This document shows positions 33,101 through 44,768 of a stretch of DNA of 64,000 bases, piece by piece. Below the pieces are notes generated by a model. It was not told the DNA's origin. It ran no database searches and worked only from the letters and a program-made list of their open reading frames with translations. Source of the stretch: Hemerocallis citrina (lineage: Eukaryota; Streptophyta; Magnoliopsida; Asparagales; Asphodelaceae); the NCBI GenBank assembly GCA_017893485.1, contig CM030367.1, forward strand, positions 89,478,910 to 89,542,909, given 5' to 3'. The translations under genes and the position numbers were made by a program. How positions within the stretch are numbered: the first letter of the stretch is position 1; each line of letters begins with the position of its first letter.

Positions 33101-34053
33101 GGAAGAACGGCTCCTCGACTTCCGCGATTACTGTTCACTGATTGACGCACAACTGCCGCCTGGAAAATCGCGCCGCGCCCTCGAAACCTGTGCGGAGGAC
33201 GTCATCAGACGCCAGACTGACAGCCCAACTCTGAGATCGGTTCGAGTGGAATACGCGACGGAGAAAACATTTTTACTTAAGGTTTAAGGCGCCGTCATAT
33301 GACAGACGCCCCGGGCTCCAGCGCTCGACCAGTTCCCCTCTCACCCTCGAGCAGCCCGGGGCTTACAGCTTCGGCAGCCGAAACCCCGAACAGTTCGAGG
33401 GTGGGACAGAAACCGCCATCGCCTGCAGCCCTATCAAGACGGACTGATCGACCCCTGATGGGTGGTGGTCCCCCCATCCGAGGCCCCTCAGCCCCAAGAC
33501 CGGAATACGGTTGGTGCATCTTTTCGTCTGGATCTCCCCCGGGCCAAACATCCATGACAGGGTAGTCTGACCCGAAAAGGGATCCAGACGGCAAAACCAC
33601 CACCAATCCGAAACTCCTCTTCCAACAACACGGATCTCGGCCGTTACCCCTCTCGCCCTGATCTCCCATAGATCTGGCTGCCGTATCAAGGTCCATTAGA
33701 TCCAAGAGAAGATCCGGGCAGCAGAGTAACCACCTCTCCGACACTGCTAGGATCGAAAATATCAACAAAAGACAGGCGTCCGCCGAAGCAGACACCTCCG
33801 AGGGCCAATGGGCCACCCCTGTTTTGATCATATCTACGATGGAGGGGAGAGGTATTTATAACCTCCCCCAGGGACTAACCGTTGGGGCGCGGGGAAGGTC
33901 AATCAACGGAAAACCATGCACCATCTACATTTATTAGGCGGCGCCATTAAATGCCCCTAGGAAATTGGACCATCACACCGTTCTCGGAGAGCCTTCAATA
34001 CTCCACAGGAATGGTGGGATATCCCCGCTCAATCACTCTAGGGCGCCAACTGA
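33101..34053. other. Element B leader and spacer region
   Basis: A second minus-strand TATA-like box, TATAAATA, lies at 33853-33860. The sequence between the two boxes includes an open frame (33295-33831, minus) with no recognised domain. A has the same two-box layout (5035 and 6220). I make no coding call here. Confidence 0.4.
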
Positions 34054-34850
34054 TCACCATCCCCCTTGTTGGCCCATAATCCCTCGACCGGCTCGAGGTC
34101 GGGTCCGGCACCAGAGGAGTCTTCTCAGGAAGGCTTCACGGCTCGCCATCGCCCTTGCCTTCCAGTAATCCCTCGCCAAGCTCGAGGTCAGGTCTGGCAC
34201 CAGGGTGGTCTTCTCAGGAAGGCCAACGGCTCGCCACCCCCCTTGTTGGCCCATAATCCCTCGACCAGCTCGAGGTCGGGTCCGGCACCAGGGGAGTCTT
34301 CTCAGGAAGGCTTCACGGCTCGCCATCGCCCTTGCCTTCCCGTAATCCCTCGCCAAGCTCGAGGTCAGGTCTGGCACCAGGGTGGTCTTCTCAGGAAGGC
34401 CAACGGCTCGCCACCCCCCTTGTTGGCCCATAATCCCTCGACCGGCTCGAGGTCGGGCCTGACACCAGGGGAGTCTTCTCAGGAAGGCTTCACGGCTCGC
34501 CATCGCCCTTGCCTTCTCGTAATCCCTCGCCAAGCTCGAGGTCAAGTCTGGCACCAGGGTGGTCTTCTCAGGAAGGCCAACGGCTCGCCACCCCCCTTGT
34601 TGGCCCATAATCCCTCGACCGGCTCGGGGTCGGGTCTGGCACTAGGGGAGTCTTCTCAGGAAGGCTTCACGGCTCGCCATCGCCCTTGCCTTCCAGTAAT
34701 CCCTCGCCAAGCTCGAGGTCAGGTCTGGCACCAGGGTGGTCTTCTCAGGAAGGCCAACGGCTCGCCACCCCCCTTGTTGGCCCGTAATCCCTCGACCTGC
34801 TCGAGGTCAGGTCTAGCACCAGGGTAGTCTTCTCAGGAAGGCCTCATGAC
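34054..34850. repeat. Element B 177 bp tandem array (dimer of about 88 bp)
   Basis: 'cccccttgttggccc' occurs at 34061, 34238, 34415, 34592 and 34769, an exact 177 bp period. Each unit is two related halves, both starting 'taatccctcg' and containing 'ggcaccag' and 'tcttctcaggaaggc'. Because 177 is divisible by three, frames stay open on both strands; these are not counted as genes. The array lies just before the polypurine tract (GGAGTGGGGGGCTTG, 34912-34926). Confidence 0.9.
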
Positions 34851-34926
34851 TCGCCATCTCATTTCTACAACCATAAGCACTCCTCCACGGCTAGCTCCCG
34901 CACCCCCTGCAGGAGTGGGGGGCTTG

Positions 34927-35718
34927 TGTGACGGTGTAAAAATGGCCTGAGGCCCAACCAGGGCCCAATACAATTCCCACTCAGAAAGGTAAAGATAGCA
35001 ACCTGGTTCGGCTCCGGATCACTTCAGAGTCGGTGCCGAACCTCGTGTTTGCCCTCACGGTGCCGGCCTCCTCGTACTGACGAGCCTCAGTAGCCCTCGG
35101 AGTCCGATCCGGAGTAGTCCCACAGGCCGTCCCCCCTCTCTGGCGGGGCAGAAGGATGACCTGGTGCAGCCTAGGCCCTCCGATTCCCCCCAGAGGCACA
35201 GGGGGCTCACGATGGGCCACGTCAGCTCCAAATACCGCCAAGGGTTTCGCCACGTCAGCCCTATACCGCTCCTGGTATCGCCACGTCCGCCCTAAACCCC
35301 CTGGGCCTTCTGCCACGTCAGGCCCATGGGCTTTCGGATCCAGACCCGGCCCCCAAGTGGAACCAAACCCGGTTGGGATTCTCTATAAATACTAGACCCA
35401 CACCCACCTTTTGAGGTAATCAATCTTTTGCCACTTAAATATACCTAGTTATTGCTACTCTCTCACAGAGACTGACTAGAGCGTCGGAGGGTCTGCCACC
35501 GGGACAAACCCCGGTGTTTCAGGACCGTCTGCAGGTACACAAGACCTCGGATCCGACCCTTCCGATCCGAGCCCAACCTTCAACATCTTTCCGAGCTCAT
35601 CGTAGGTCCCAGAAGGTCAACGGAAGGTCGGCAGACGAGCGGCAATCTCCTTCAATACAAATTGAGTCCGAACTCACACCTGGTGCTTCCACACGTTTCT
35701 CAGAAATAAACAGCATCA
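34927..35718 (+). repeat. Element B 3' LTR
   Basis: 792 bp, nearly identical to 26577-27368, followed by gttat (35719-35723). Confidence 0.95.
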
Positions 35719-36919
35719 GTTATATAAGTACAGACGATGAGTTACTAAAAGAATTTGTTGAACTGTTATTGCATTGCATATTCTCTGGCTATTTGGTTAG
35801 TTCTTGTATTCAAGATATTGGTTATTGCATTATATTCTTGTTCTTGTAATTATTGTTGTTTTGTTGAGCTTACTGGCATTGTACAGCTTGGATGATATGA
35901 GTTGGAATACTTACAGCTGGATCTCAGTTACGTGCCTGTGTTCTAGTATAATGGGCAGCGGGGCGTGACATAATTGCCCATGTGATTAATTTCTGATTCC
36001 GATATTGTCTGTTGCATTGTTTGTTAGTTGTTTGTTAGTTTTTCTTGGTTTGTTTGATACTTTACAATTTAATGAGACCATGTGATTATTTTTTAATTCG
36101 ATCTGTATGTTGCAATTGGGTAATTCATCACGTTTTTGAAATCTCAGTAATTATGTTAACAAATAGAAAAATTCTACCTTATGAAGCATTATCAATATAT
36201 TACACAAGTCTATCTGCTGTAACTTGTTGGTCTATCAATATATGAACCATTCATTTTTTTATTATTTATAAATTCAATAATTTCATGCATTTCAATCATG
36301 ATGTTTCGTTCTTCAACTATTTAATGATATTGTATATGTAGTCAGGGATTAAATTATGCTTTTACTCTTAACAATTATAATCTATATTTCTTCTGAATGT
36401 TAATAAATAAAATTCTACCTTATGAACTATTATCAATATATGACACAGATCTATATGCTGTAACTTTGTAGGTGTAGTTGGTTTTCATTAAGGTCTTATG
36501 AAGCCTTAGATTTTCAAGGGTATTGTACTACTGAATACTTCATTATGGAAGACCATTCATAGATTGTTACTGAGCTTATTTTGGAAATTATATATTCAAT
36601 CTTATGTTTAGCTATTGTTTCATTGCATCTTCTATTTAAAATTGAAGTTGGAAAGTTTTGTTATCACAGGAACACTATGTGGGATGCTTTTTTTTTGAAA
36701 TGTCGTTGTAACACCTGACCTGATTCTGTGAAAAACATCCTTTTCCATGTAACTATTTCTTTTAAACCAAATATGAGAAACAAATTTTACGGTCTTCTTA
36801 CAGCAGTAATCAAATGTGTGGAACGTTGGTGTTCTTAATGAATGAGTTTTAGTGTGTTGGTCCCAATTCTTGCATAAGTAATTAAATGTTGGCTGATTTT
36901 TGCTGCAATTTGCCCGTAC

Positions 36920-36955
36920 AGGTTCAAATCAAGGTAGTTTCCTTGATTTGAACCT
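36920..36955. repeat. Perfect inverted repeat, 15 bp arms, 6-base loop
   Basis: AGGTTCAAATCAAGG followed by tagttt and its exact complement. The second copy of the surrounding block (about 37408) keeps only the first arm. Confidence 0.85.
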
Positions 36956-37513
36956 CCTTCATATTCTCTTGGTCGTTTTGATTGATTGTGTTGATTTGGG
37001 AGGGGAAGCCAAGTTCATCGTATTGTGTAAATGTTCTTCACACCTATTATTGTACAAACCGCTATATTATTTAGATAATCTCTGAATTTAATATAAGCAT
37101 TCATTTCTTCATCATATGTACAAACCCCTATATTATTTGGAGAATCTCTGAATTTAATATAAGCATTCCTTTCTTCATCATACAAGTTGTTAATTTTCTT
37201 CAGTAGCCGATTAATTCCGTACTTACAGTTCTAAAATCTATTGCTATCTTCTTCATGATCATTTTCACGTTTGTGTTGTAACTATTGTTGTTCCAATCAT
37301 CAAATTATTCTCTTTTGAAATTTATGTTCTATAATTTGAACATTTTATTTTTTAGGTGTTAATATAAGAAGAAAGTTTGCTTATTTTTGTTGTAATTTGC
37401 CCATGGAGGTTCAAATCAAGGTAGTATCCTTTGCTTTTCTCTCTTTCATGTTCTCTAGGTCGTTTTGATTGTTTGTGTGGATTTGGGAGAGGAAGCCAAA
37501 TTCATCGTTTTGT

Positions 37514-37565
37514 GTATGTGACCACTAAAGCTTTCATTGAGAATGAAAGCTTAGTGATCACATAC
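37514..37565. repeat. Long hairpin, arms of about 24 bp
   Basis: GTATGTGACCACTAAAGC... pairs with ...GCTTAGTGATCACATAC across a short loop (GAG), with one mismatch and one bulge. It is close to small-RNA precursor size. No transcription evidence is visible. Confidence 0.8.
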
Positions 37566-38864
37566 TGATTTTGTATGTTTTGTTCCAAATAAGCCAAACT
37601 CAAATACATTATGGTATCAATGAAAAGAATATAGGGATTGTAATGACAACTGGGTCAAAATTTTACTTCATATATGCAGATGTGATTTTTACCCAAACAT
37701 AAACGATTGGTAAACCAAAGAACACTGCCTTCGACAAAATGGTTAATCATCATTTGCGGTGAATTTTTTCCCCATTAGCCTTTTGAAGTCGGCAAACTGG
37801 GCAATCAATACCTTTAGTTTTAATCATTTGGCTTCTGTATATTAGTTTTAATCATTTCCCTTCTATATATTATTTTCAATTCAATTGTGAACTTTGTATT
37901 AAAATGTGTAATACTGAGGTGGACCTACTGCAATAAAAATCTAATCGAAGGGACAAATTTCAATGGCCTATTGTTAAATTTTAATATTAAATAATAAAAA
38001 AATTGGTATTGTTGACAAATTTTCAACTATTTTGTTTCCAACAGTAGGTGTGAAGGTTCAAAAATAGTGGGAGATTTCCAATTATATTGAGAAAATTCAA
38101 ACTTTTTCATTACATCATGTATGTTATATGTTCTTGTCTCCTGTTGTACTTTCTTTCGAGTTAATCCTTATTGTTATTTATCTCAATATGTAATTCTATT
38201 TTTCTTCACTGCGTTCAATTACAAAAATAATAAAAGTAAATATTATTATTCATATTTAAATAATTTTCCAAAACCACACTTATTTTTGTAGGATGCAAGA
38301 CATAAATAATATTTCGTCTTTCCAACTCAATAAGGCAATTTCTGCATGTGCACGACGTCAGAGATTTAAAATATTGTGGCGGAAAAGGCATCGTCCTATG
38401 AGGACACTACTGACACTCTGAATTGCACGTACGATAAGAATTCTAAAGTTAAGACAAAAATGCTTGCGAAGTATTATGGAAAATGATTTGCCTACCCGTA
38501 CATCTGAAATGAGGGTGACATTCAACCTAAGCACTTTAGATCAACACTGAATTAATTAGAAATGTCAACAAGAAAAGCATTGTAGGAATTGTGTTTACCT
38601 AGCTATAAACAATAGTTTTGTATTTTTTGGTTTTGTATTTACGTAGCTATAAATAGTAGTTTGTTAGAAAATTAATTTTGGATTTAAATTGTTTGAATTG
38701 GAGTCTTTTATTATCATGAACAATTTATTTAAGCCATCCGTTGGATATATAATTGGGATTTAAGTATTTGATCAATTGAAGGATTATTGTGATTGAATTT
38801 GGAGGTGCCTTATTACTATCAAATGCTTGAGCTTGAAGATTATGTTTTCTGTATCTTTACTACA

Positions 38865-39060
38865 TGTTATGTTATGACCCAAATTGCTCGTAGGGCCCAT
38901 TGGGCTTAGTATCTTTATATATGTAATAATTAGAATCAAATGAATACAATCAACATTTTTGCCCTATCTCTCTCTCTTCAACAGCCGGCTCTCCCTCTTC
39001 CTCTCTTCTCTTCCATTTTCTCAAAACCCTAGCAATCCACAACCCATTCAAATCCTAACA
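38865..39060 (+). repeat. Element I 5' LTR
   Basis: Begins TGTTATGTTATGACCC and ends aatcctaaca. Contains a CT-rich stretch near its end. Confidence 0.95.
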
Positions 39061-39498
39061 AACTGGTATTAGAGCCAACACCACGCAGTCCCGATCCCTA
39101 CTCCCAATCACTTCCGCCACCCCGACCACGACAACCCAGTCCCGATCCCTGTCGAACAATCCTCCCAGTCCCGATCCCTGTCGAACAATCAGTCCAGTCC
39201 AGATCTGTGGAGATCTTCGTCCAGTCCACACTTCGTCCAGTCACGACCACACTTCTCTTGTCCAGTCCAGATCTCCACCTAGATCTCCCGGTGGTGATTG
39301 CTTCATCCAGATCTCCCGTGGTGATTGCTTCGTCCAGTCCAGTCTCAGTCCAGATCGGATTTCTTGGTCTTTGTCATCGGGAGCACCGGAGGAGAAGGAT
39401 ATCAAGAAGGAAGGTTTGATTTTGTGATTTGAGTAATTAATTTTGGGGGGGGCGGGGGGAATTCTGGTGTTTTGTTGAATTGGGTTCAAGAAATTTGA

Positions 39499-41112
39499 AT
39501 GGATATGTCGGGGAAATATGATATTGAGAAGTATGATGGAAAGACGAGTTTTGCATTATGGCAAGTGCGTATGGCAGCGATTTTGTCGAGACAAGGCGTT
39601 AAGGATGCCATTTTTGGTCGAGAAAAATTGATTGATGCGGTGGCTGATAAGAAATGGAGAGAGATGGATGATAAAGCGCTCTCTATTATCCAATTGTGTT
39701 TGAGCGATTCGACATTACAAGAGGTCTTATCGGAGAAGACCGCTAAGGCTTTGTGGGAGAAGTTGGAGAACATTTACATGAAGAAGTCCCTCACCAATCG
39801 ACTGCGGTTGAAGTTGCGCCTCTACACTCTTCACATGGTTGAAGGTAGATCAATTTCCGATCATATTACGGAGTTTGCATCTATTTTGAATGACTTAAGT
39901 AAGATTGATGTTAAGGTGGAGGATGATGACCAAGCCCTTTTGTTATTATGCTCATTACCCGCATCATACAAGGCTTTTAGAGACATGTTGATCTATAGTA
40001 GAGATAAAATTTTTCTAGAAGATGTTAAGAGCAATTTGCAAGCCAAGTTGCACATTGATAGTGAAATGACCAATAATGAGAAAGGGAGCCAAGGTGTTGG
40101 TTTAGTTGTTGATCGAGGTAGGTCATGGGACCGAAACTCGAAAGATACAAGGACCCGTTCGAAGTCTAGGCACAAGAATTTGACGTGCAACTATTGTAAG
40201 AAGAAGGGACACATTAAGGCCGATTGTTTCAAGCTCAAAAATAAACAAAAGGCGGATAGTAAAGGTTCTTCTTCGGAGGAGGCCAATGTGACCGAATGTG
40301 ACACGGTTGATACTCTTTGTGTGATAGATACTAATGTTGATGATATACATTGTTGGGTGATGGATACGGGTGCTTCGCAACACATGAATCCGAATAGAGA
40401 TTGGTTTGAGACTTATGAGCCTACGGATGGTAAGGTTCTCATGGGGAACAGCAATATGTGTAAGGATGTCGGAATTGGTTCAGTGACAATTAAGTTCCAT
40501 GATGAAAAGGTCCGAAGGTTGACGGGTGTGAGACATATACCCGATTTGTCTAAGAATTTGATTTTTTTGGGGTCTCTTGAAGAAAAGGGGTGTAAGTTCC
40601 AAAGTGAAGGTGAAGTCCTTAGAGTCTCTAAAGGGACTCTCACAATTATGAAGGCGAAGAGAATTGGAACTCTTTATTTCTTACAAGGTTCCACGGTCAC
40701 GGGCTCGGCCGCCATTGCACGTTCGGGTACTATGTCGGATGAGGATACTACTAGGCTCTGGCATATGAGATTGGGGCATATGAGCGAGCGAGGAATGACC
40801 ATTTTGAGCAAGAGAGGCTTGTTGTGTGGCCAATGCACGGGCAACTTGGAGTTTTGTGAGCATTGTGTATTTGGCAAGCATAAGAGGTTGAGCTTCTCCA
40901 CGGCCATTCATTCGACCAAGGGAACACTTGACTACATCCATTCGGATCTTTGGGGACCTTCTCATGAGCCTTCCAAAGGTAATGGTTCTCGTTACATGCT
41001 TACTTTCATTGATGATTTCTCAAGGAAGGTTTGGGTTTATTTCTTGAAAGAGAATTCGCACCTTCAAAGAATGGAAGTCACTTTTGGAGAACCAAACGGG
41101 AAGGAAAGTTAA
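39499..41112 (+). CDS. Element I gag, protease and N-terminal integrase
   Basis: ATG 39499. Gag of the copia UBN2 type occupies about residues 1-200 ([22 protein letters not shown]). Next come a zinc knuckle [14 protein letters not shown] (about 233-246), the aspartic protease [11 protein letters not shown] (about 288-298), and the integrase zinc finger (HMRLGH...CEHC) with the first catalytic Asp in [10 protein letters not shown] one-base loss near 41058 shifts the frame after [10 protein letters not shown], and the last 18 or so residues are out of frame. The remainder continues in the next entry. Upstream, 39076-39498 is leader with repeated 'ccagtccagatct' segments. Confidence 0.9.
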   Translation: MDMSGKYDIEKYDGKTSFALWQVRMAAILSRQGVKDAIFGREKLIDAVADKKWREMDDKALSIIQLCLSDSTLQEVLSEKTAKALWEKLENIYMKKSLTNRLRLKLRLYTLHMVEGRSISDHITEFASILNDLSKIDVKVEDDDQALLLLCSLPASYKAFRDMLIYSRDKIFLEDVKSNLQAKLHIDSEMTNNEKGSQGVGLVVDRGRSWDRNSKDTRTRSKSRHKNLTCNYCKKKGHIKADCFKLKNKQKADSKGSSSEEANVTECDTVDTLCVIDTNVDDIHCWVMDTGASQHMNPNRDWFETYEPTDGKVLMGNSNMCKDVGIGSVTIKFHDEKVRRLTGVRHIPDLSKNLIFLGSLEEKGCKFQSEGEVLRVSKGTLTIMKAKRIGTLYFLQGSTVTGSAAIARSGTMSDEDTTRLWHMRLGHMSERGMTILSKRGLLCGQCTGNLEFCEHCVFGKHKRLSFSTAIHSTKGTLDYIHSDLWGPSHEPSKGNGSRYMLTFIDDFSRKVWVYFLKENSHLQRMEVTFGEPNGKES

Positions 41113-43402
41113 GAGGTTGAGAACCGATAACGGTTTGGAGTTTTGCAACCGTGAGTTTGATAATTTTTGCAAGGCTGAAGGGATTGTTCGGCACAAGACG
41201 GTGGTCAACACTCCACAACAAAATGGTGTTGCAGAAAGGATGAATAGGACACTACTTGAAAGGTCTAGAAGTATGGTTTCAAATGCGGGTTTGGGTAAGG
41301 AGTTTTGGGCGGAAGCCATTAACACATCTTGCTATTTGGTAAATCGATCTCCTACCACTTCAATTGAGTTGAAGACACCCGAAGAAGTATGGTCGGGTAA
41401 GACGGCCGATTATTCGAATTTGAGGGTGTTTGGTTGTCCCGCTTATGCACATATGAATGAAGGAAAGTTGGAGCCTAGATCGAAGAAGTGTATTTTTGTT
41501 GGGTATCCCGCAAATGTGAAGGGATATAAGTTGTGGTGTCCCGAATCATCTAAGTTTCTTATTTCAAGAGATGTCATTTTCAATGAGTCGGCCATGTTGA
41601 AGGCAAATGATGTTGCACCCGAGCCGACTATTAAGGAGAATGAGAAGGTTGAGAAGAAGGTGGAGTTTGAGGTGCCGGTCCAAGAAGGTGATGATTTGAT
41701 CTCACATGATGATGTCAATTTGGAGGAAGCCCAAGAAGAGGCACAACCATATGCATTGACAAGGAACCGAGCTAGAAGAGAAACAAGACCACCTACAAGG
41801 TATGGATACTCCGACTTTGCTTATTGTTTGGCAATTGCAGAGGATGTGGAGTATTGTGAGCCATCTTCCTACAAGAAAACCATTTCTTCTAAAGATGCGG
41901 CCAATTGGGTTGTCGCTATGAATGAAGAGTTACAATCTTTGCAACAAAATGAGACTTGGTCTCTTGTGAAGCCTCCGAGTGGTAAGAGGATTGTGGGTTG
42001 CAAGTGGGTGTTTAAGAGGAAGATTGATGGCTCAAATCCTGCGGATTTTCGATACAAGGCAAGGCTAGTGGCTAAAGGGTATAGTCAAGTCCAAGGTGTG
42101 GACTTCAATGATGTGTTCTCTCCTGTAGTTAAGCACACCTCCATTCGAGTTTTGCTCTCTTTGGTGGCAATGAAGGATTTGGAATTGGAGCAAATGGATG
42201 TGAAAACTACCTTCTTGCATGGTGATTTGGAGGAGAAAATTTACATGAGCCAACCGGAGGGTTTTGAGGTTGCGGGAAAGAAGAACCGTGTGTGTCTTTT
42301 GAAGAAGTCCCTTTATGGCCTTAAGCAATCACCGCGGCAATGGTATAAGAAGTTCGACTCATTCATGGTGAGTATTAATTTCCATCGTTCCAATTATGAT
42401 AGTTGTGTTTATTTCAAGAAGTTGGATGGTGGGAATTTTATTTACTTGTTGCTCTATGTAGATGACATGTTGATTGCATCCTCAAACTTGAAAGAAGTTA
42501 GGAGGTTGAAAGAGCAACTAAGTTCGGCATTTGAGATGAAAGATTTGGGGGCCGCCAAAAGGATTCTCGGGATGGAGATCACAAAGGATAGGTCCAAAAG
42601 AAAGTTGTTTCTTTCACAAAAGAGTTTTGCCAAGAAAGTGCTACGCCGTTTTGGCATGGAGAAAGTGAAAGTTGTTTCAACACCTCTTGCGGCGCATTTC
42701 AAGCTTTCGGCCTCTTTAAGCCCAAAATCCGATGACGAGAAGAAATATATGGAAAAGGTTCCATATTCGAGTGCGGTTGGGAGTCTCATGTACTTGATGG
42801 TGTGCACTCGACCCAACATTGCTCAAGCCGTTAGTGTGGTCAGTAGATATCTCTCTTGTCCGGGGAAAGGGCATTGGGAAGCGGTGAAGTGGATCTTCCG
42901 CTATTTGAGAGGTACTATTGATGCTTGTTTGGAGTTTGGAGCTTGGAGTTTTGTGGATGCAGATTTTGCGGGTGATTTGGACAAGAGGCATTCCTTGACG
43001 GGTTCTGTTTTCACCCTTAGAGATTGTGCAATTAGTTGGAAGTCTACACTTGAAGCCACCGTTGCACTCTCAAGTACTGAGGCCGAATATATGGCAATTA
43101 CTGAGGCTATTAAGGAGGATATTTGGCTCAAGGCATTTGTTGGTGAGATGTCTTCACTCGAGGGTCCTATTACGGTGTTTTGTGACAACCAAAGCGCGAT
43201 TCATTTGACCAAGGACCGCATGTACCATGAGAAGACGAAGCACATTGACATTCGATACCATTTTGTTCGAGATGTGATCTCGGAAGGCAAGGTTGCCGTG
43301 AAGAAGATTGGTACCGAATCAAATCCGGCTGATATGCTTACAAAGCCTCTTCCAATTGCAAAGTTCAAGCTTTGTTCAAGTTTGATGTCGGTTTGTTTCT
43401 AG
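41060..43402 (+). CDS. Element I integrase core, reverse transcriptase and RNase H
   Basis: Continues the polyprotein in the second frame (first ATG at 41084). Integrase residues D (LRTDNGLEF) and E ([11 protein letters not shown]) are present. RT follows with [29 protein letters not shown] and YVDD (about 42458). RNase H has [18 protein letters not shown] and [12 protein letters not shown], ending at 43402. No other stop is seen. Copia elements encode all this as one Gag-Pol, so only one lesion separates the copy from an open frame. Confidence 0.9.
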   Translation, partial: TFKEWKSLLENQTGRKVKRLRTDNGLEFCNREFDNFCKAEGIVRHKTVVNTPQQNGVAERMNRTLLERSRSMVSNAGLGKEFWAEAINTSCYLVNRSPTTSIELKTPEEVWSGKTADYSNLRVFGCPAYAHMNEGKLEPRSKKCIFVGYPANVKGYKLWCPESSKFLISRDVIFNESAMLKANDVAPEPTIKENEKVEKKVEFEVPVQEGDDLISHDDVNLEEAQEEAQPYALTRNRARRETRPPTRYGYSDFAYCLAIAEDVEYCEPSSYKKTISSKDAANWVVAMNEELQSLQQNETWSLVKPPSGKRIVGCKWVFKRKIDGSNPADFRYKARLVAKGYSQVQGVDFNDVFSPVVKHTSIRVLLSLVAMKDLELEQMDVKTTFLHGDLEEKIYMSQPEGFEVAGKKNRVCLLKKSLYGLKQSPRQWYKKFDSFMVSINFHRSNYDSCVYFKKLDGGNFIYLLLYVDDMLIASSNLKEVRRLKEQLSSAFEMKDLGAAKRILGMEITKDRSKRKLFLSQKSFAKKVLRRFGMEKVKVVSTPLAAHFKLSASLSPKSDDEKKYMEKVPYSSAVGSLMYLMVCTRPNIAQAVSVVSRYLSCPGKGHWEAVKWIFRYLRGTIDACLEFGAWSFVDADFAGDLDKRHSLTGSVFTLRDCAISWKSTLEATVALSSTEAEYMAITEAIKEDIWLKAFVGEMSSLEGPITVFCDNQSAIHLTKDRMYHEKTKHIDIRYHFVRDVISEGKVAVKKIGTESNPADMLTKPLPIAKFKLCSSLMSVCF

Positions 43403-43537
43403 CTAGTTTGAGCTAGTTTTGTTTCTAGCATGTTGCTAGTATATCTTTATGTTTACCTTTGTTTAGGTTATGTTTGCTTTATGCATTTGCTTTGTGTTTT
43501 AGTTTGTTTTAGATGCAATTTGGTTCAAGGTGGAGAT

Positions 43538-43733
43538 TGTTATGTTATGACCCAAATTGCTCTTAGGGCCCATTGGGCTTAGTATCTACATATATGTAAT
43601 AATTAGAATCAAATGAATACAATCAACATTTTTGCCCTATCTCTCTCTCTTCAACAGCCGGCTCTCCCTCTTCCTCTCTTCTCTTCCATTTTCTCAAAAC
43701 CCTAACAATCCACAACCCATTCAAATCCTAACA
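43538..43733 (+). repeat. Element I 3' LTR
   Basis: 196 bp partner of 38865-39060, followed by ctaca. Confidence 0.95.
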
Positions 43734-43857
43734 CTACATAATTGTTGAATGTTGATATGCTGGATTATAATTATACAGGGAAAAAGTTTTATATATGGGG
43801 AGGTTCTACCAAAATTTTATTGAATGTTATTGATGTTTTAATATATCTTTTGATAAA

Positions 43858-43888
43858 TTCTGTGCAATTTGCACAGCGGGTATACTAG
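43858..43888 (+). mobile_element. Helitron-like 3' terminus
   Basis: The palindrome CTGTGCAA-t-TTGCACAG (43860-43876) is followed eight bases later by terminal CTAG (43885-43888) and then T. This is the standard Helitron 3' signature and resembles the end at 22568-22600. The matching 5' end is not established; it could lie left of element I. Confidence 0.55.
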
Positions 43889-44768
43889 TATATATTAAGC
43901 CAAAGGGTTTGACATCTGTCCCCTCCATTTATTTTAAAATTGAGAAAATAGAGCAAAAGTAGGAATATCATCGAGAGGGTTGGGCAACCCCAACAAATGT
44001 GCTCTGATTAAAGATGGTATCTGAAATGTTCAGATATCAATGGTCTTCCTTCAAGAAACCAAACTCAGTAGCCCCTCTTCCAGGAACTTATGTCTATTGG
44101 AGGTACTTCGCTCACCAAATGTGTGGAACTTGATGCTATTGAGAGCTGTGGAGGTGTTCTAATTGGTTGAGATGACAACATCCTTGATTGCTTCTACTCC
44201 ATAGTAGATATCTTCTCCATTTCTCTTTCTTTTAGAAACAGAACATCTGGTGCTGAATGGTTGCTTACCTCAATTTATGCTTTTTTTTAGCTAGATGATA
44301 GAACTCTATGCTTCAATAAAATCTGCCAAAGAAGAAGATTTTTATGTGATGCTTGGGTCCTCTGCGGGGATTTCAATGTCATCATGTCCAATTCAGAGAG
44401 AAACATACGATAAAGTTCAGGGAGAGATATGAAAGGGTTCAGGAAATTCATCCAGCAACTGCAGCTCATTGATCTCCCTCTTGCAGGTAGAAAATTTACC
44501 TGGTCTAATCTATGAGCAAACCCTGCTCTTGGTAGATTAGATATGGTTTTAATTTCTAGCCAATTTGAATAGCTGCACCCTAATTGCATACAACATTCTC
44601 TCCCAAGAATTTCATCTAACCACCATCCTATCATCTTAGACTCAGAGGAAATCCTAAGTAGAATCCACTACTTCAAATTTGAGAAAGCTTGGACTGCTAA
44701 CGAAAGCTTTACCCCTGCTGTTAATGACTGGTGGAAGAGCTTTGTCTGCAACGGCTCGTTAGTAGATA

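Larger units (their letters stand above)
26577..35718 (+). mobile_element. Element B: 9.1 kb Tat-like retrotransposon without RT, RNase H or integrase
   Basis: Has two 792 bp LTRs (26577-27368 and 34927-35718) that differ at five positions by eye, all transitions (about 0.6%), and a perfect duplication gttat (26572-26576 and 35719-35723). It has the same primer-binding site as A, a gag-protease region (27451-29630), and then no pol at all. The rest is an antisense gene cluster (30039-32927), a 177 bp tandem array and a polypurine tract. It must have been mobilised in trans, by inference using RT and integrase from a related Tat element. It is recent judging by its LTRs. Confidence 0.95.
23017..35970 (+). 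mobile_element. Solo LTR E (about 3.5 kb family), interrupted by a Helitron and by element B
   Basis: Begins TGTAACCCCTG at 23017 and ends gcggggcgtgaca at 35970, flanked by the perfect 5 bp duplication taatt (23012-23016 and 35971-35975). After removing the Helitron (23044-23330) and element B, about 3.5 kb remains. It aligns along its length with F1 and F2: the pyrimidine-rich leader (23640-24530), 'tttagaacccctgacgga' (about 25680), 'aagccgggttaataagg' (about 25953) and 'tagtagtggata'. No gag-pol is present, so it is best read as a solo LTR of an unidentified retrotransposon. The long open frames at 23700-24940 come from C-rich and TGY-rich composition. Confidence 0.8.
35976..38864. other. 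Unassigned AT-rich segment with internal duplications
   Basis: No gene supported. A block of about 140 bp ('gcaatttgcccgtacaggttcaaatcaagg...gaagccaagttcatcg') at about 36900-37025 is repeated at about 37388-37510. A roughly 66 bp unit ('tgtacaaacc...ttcttcatcata') is tandemly duplicated at 37051-37183. The segment may belong to a Helitron-like element that ends at 43888, with element I inserted in it. The 5' part of such an element is not certain. Confidence 0.45.
38865..43733 (+). mobile_element. Element I: Tork-like Ty1/copia retrotransposon, nearly intact
   Basis: Has 196 bp LTRs (38865-39060 and 43538-43733) with four differences by eye (about 2%) and a perfect duplication ctaca (38860-38864 and 43734-43738). 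The primer-binding site TGGTATTAGAGC (39064-39075) lies just inside the left LTR, and a purine tract aaggtggagat (43527-43537) just before the right one. The internal region encodes gag-PR-INT-RT-RH in copia order with a single frame break. It is 4.9 kb in all. Confidence 0.95.

Noticed and set aside
33295..33831. A 178-codon minus-strand frame as an additional antisense gene in element B
   Set aside because: Lies between the two TATA-like boxes, resembles a leader, has no domain, and no counterpart frame is kept in element A.
34054..34827. Open frames of 184 and 253 codons on opposite strands
   Set aside because: By-product of the exact 177 bp tandem array; both strands cannot be explained as genes and no domain is present.
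34054..34850. CRISPR-like repeat array
   Set aside because: Units are contiguous with no unique spacers, and the context is a plant retrotransposon.
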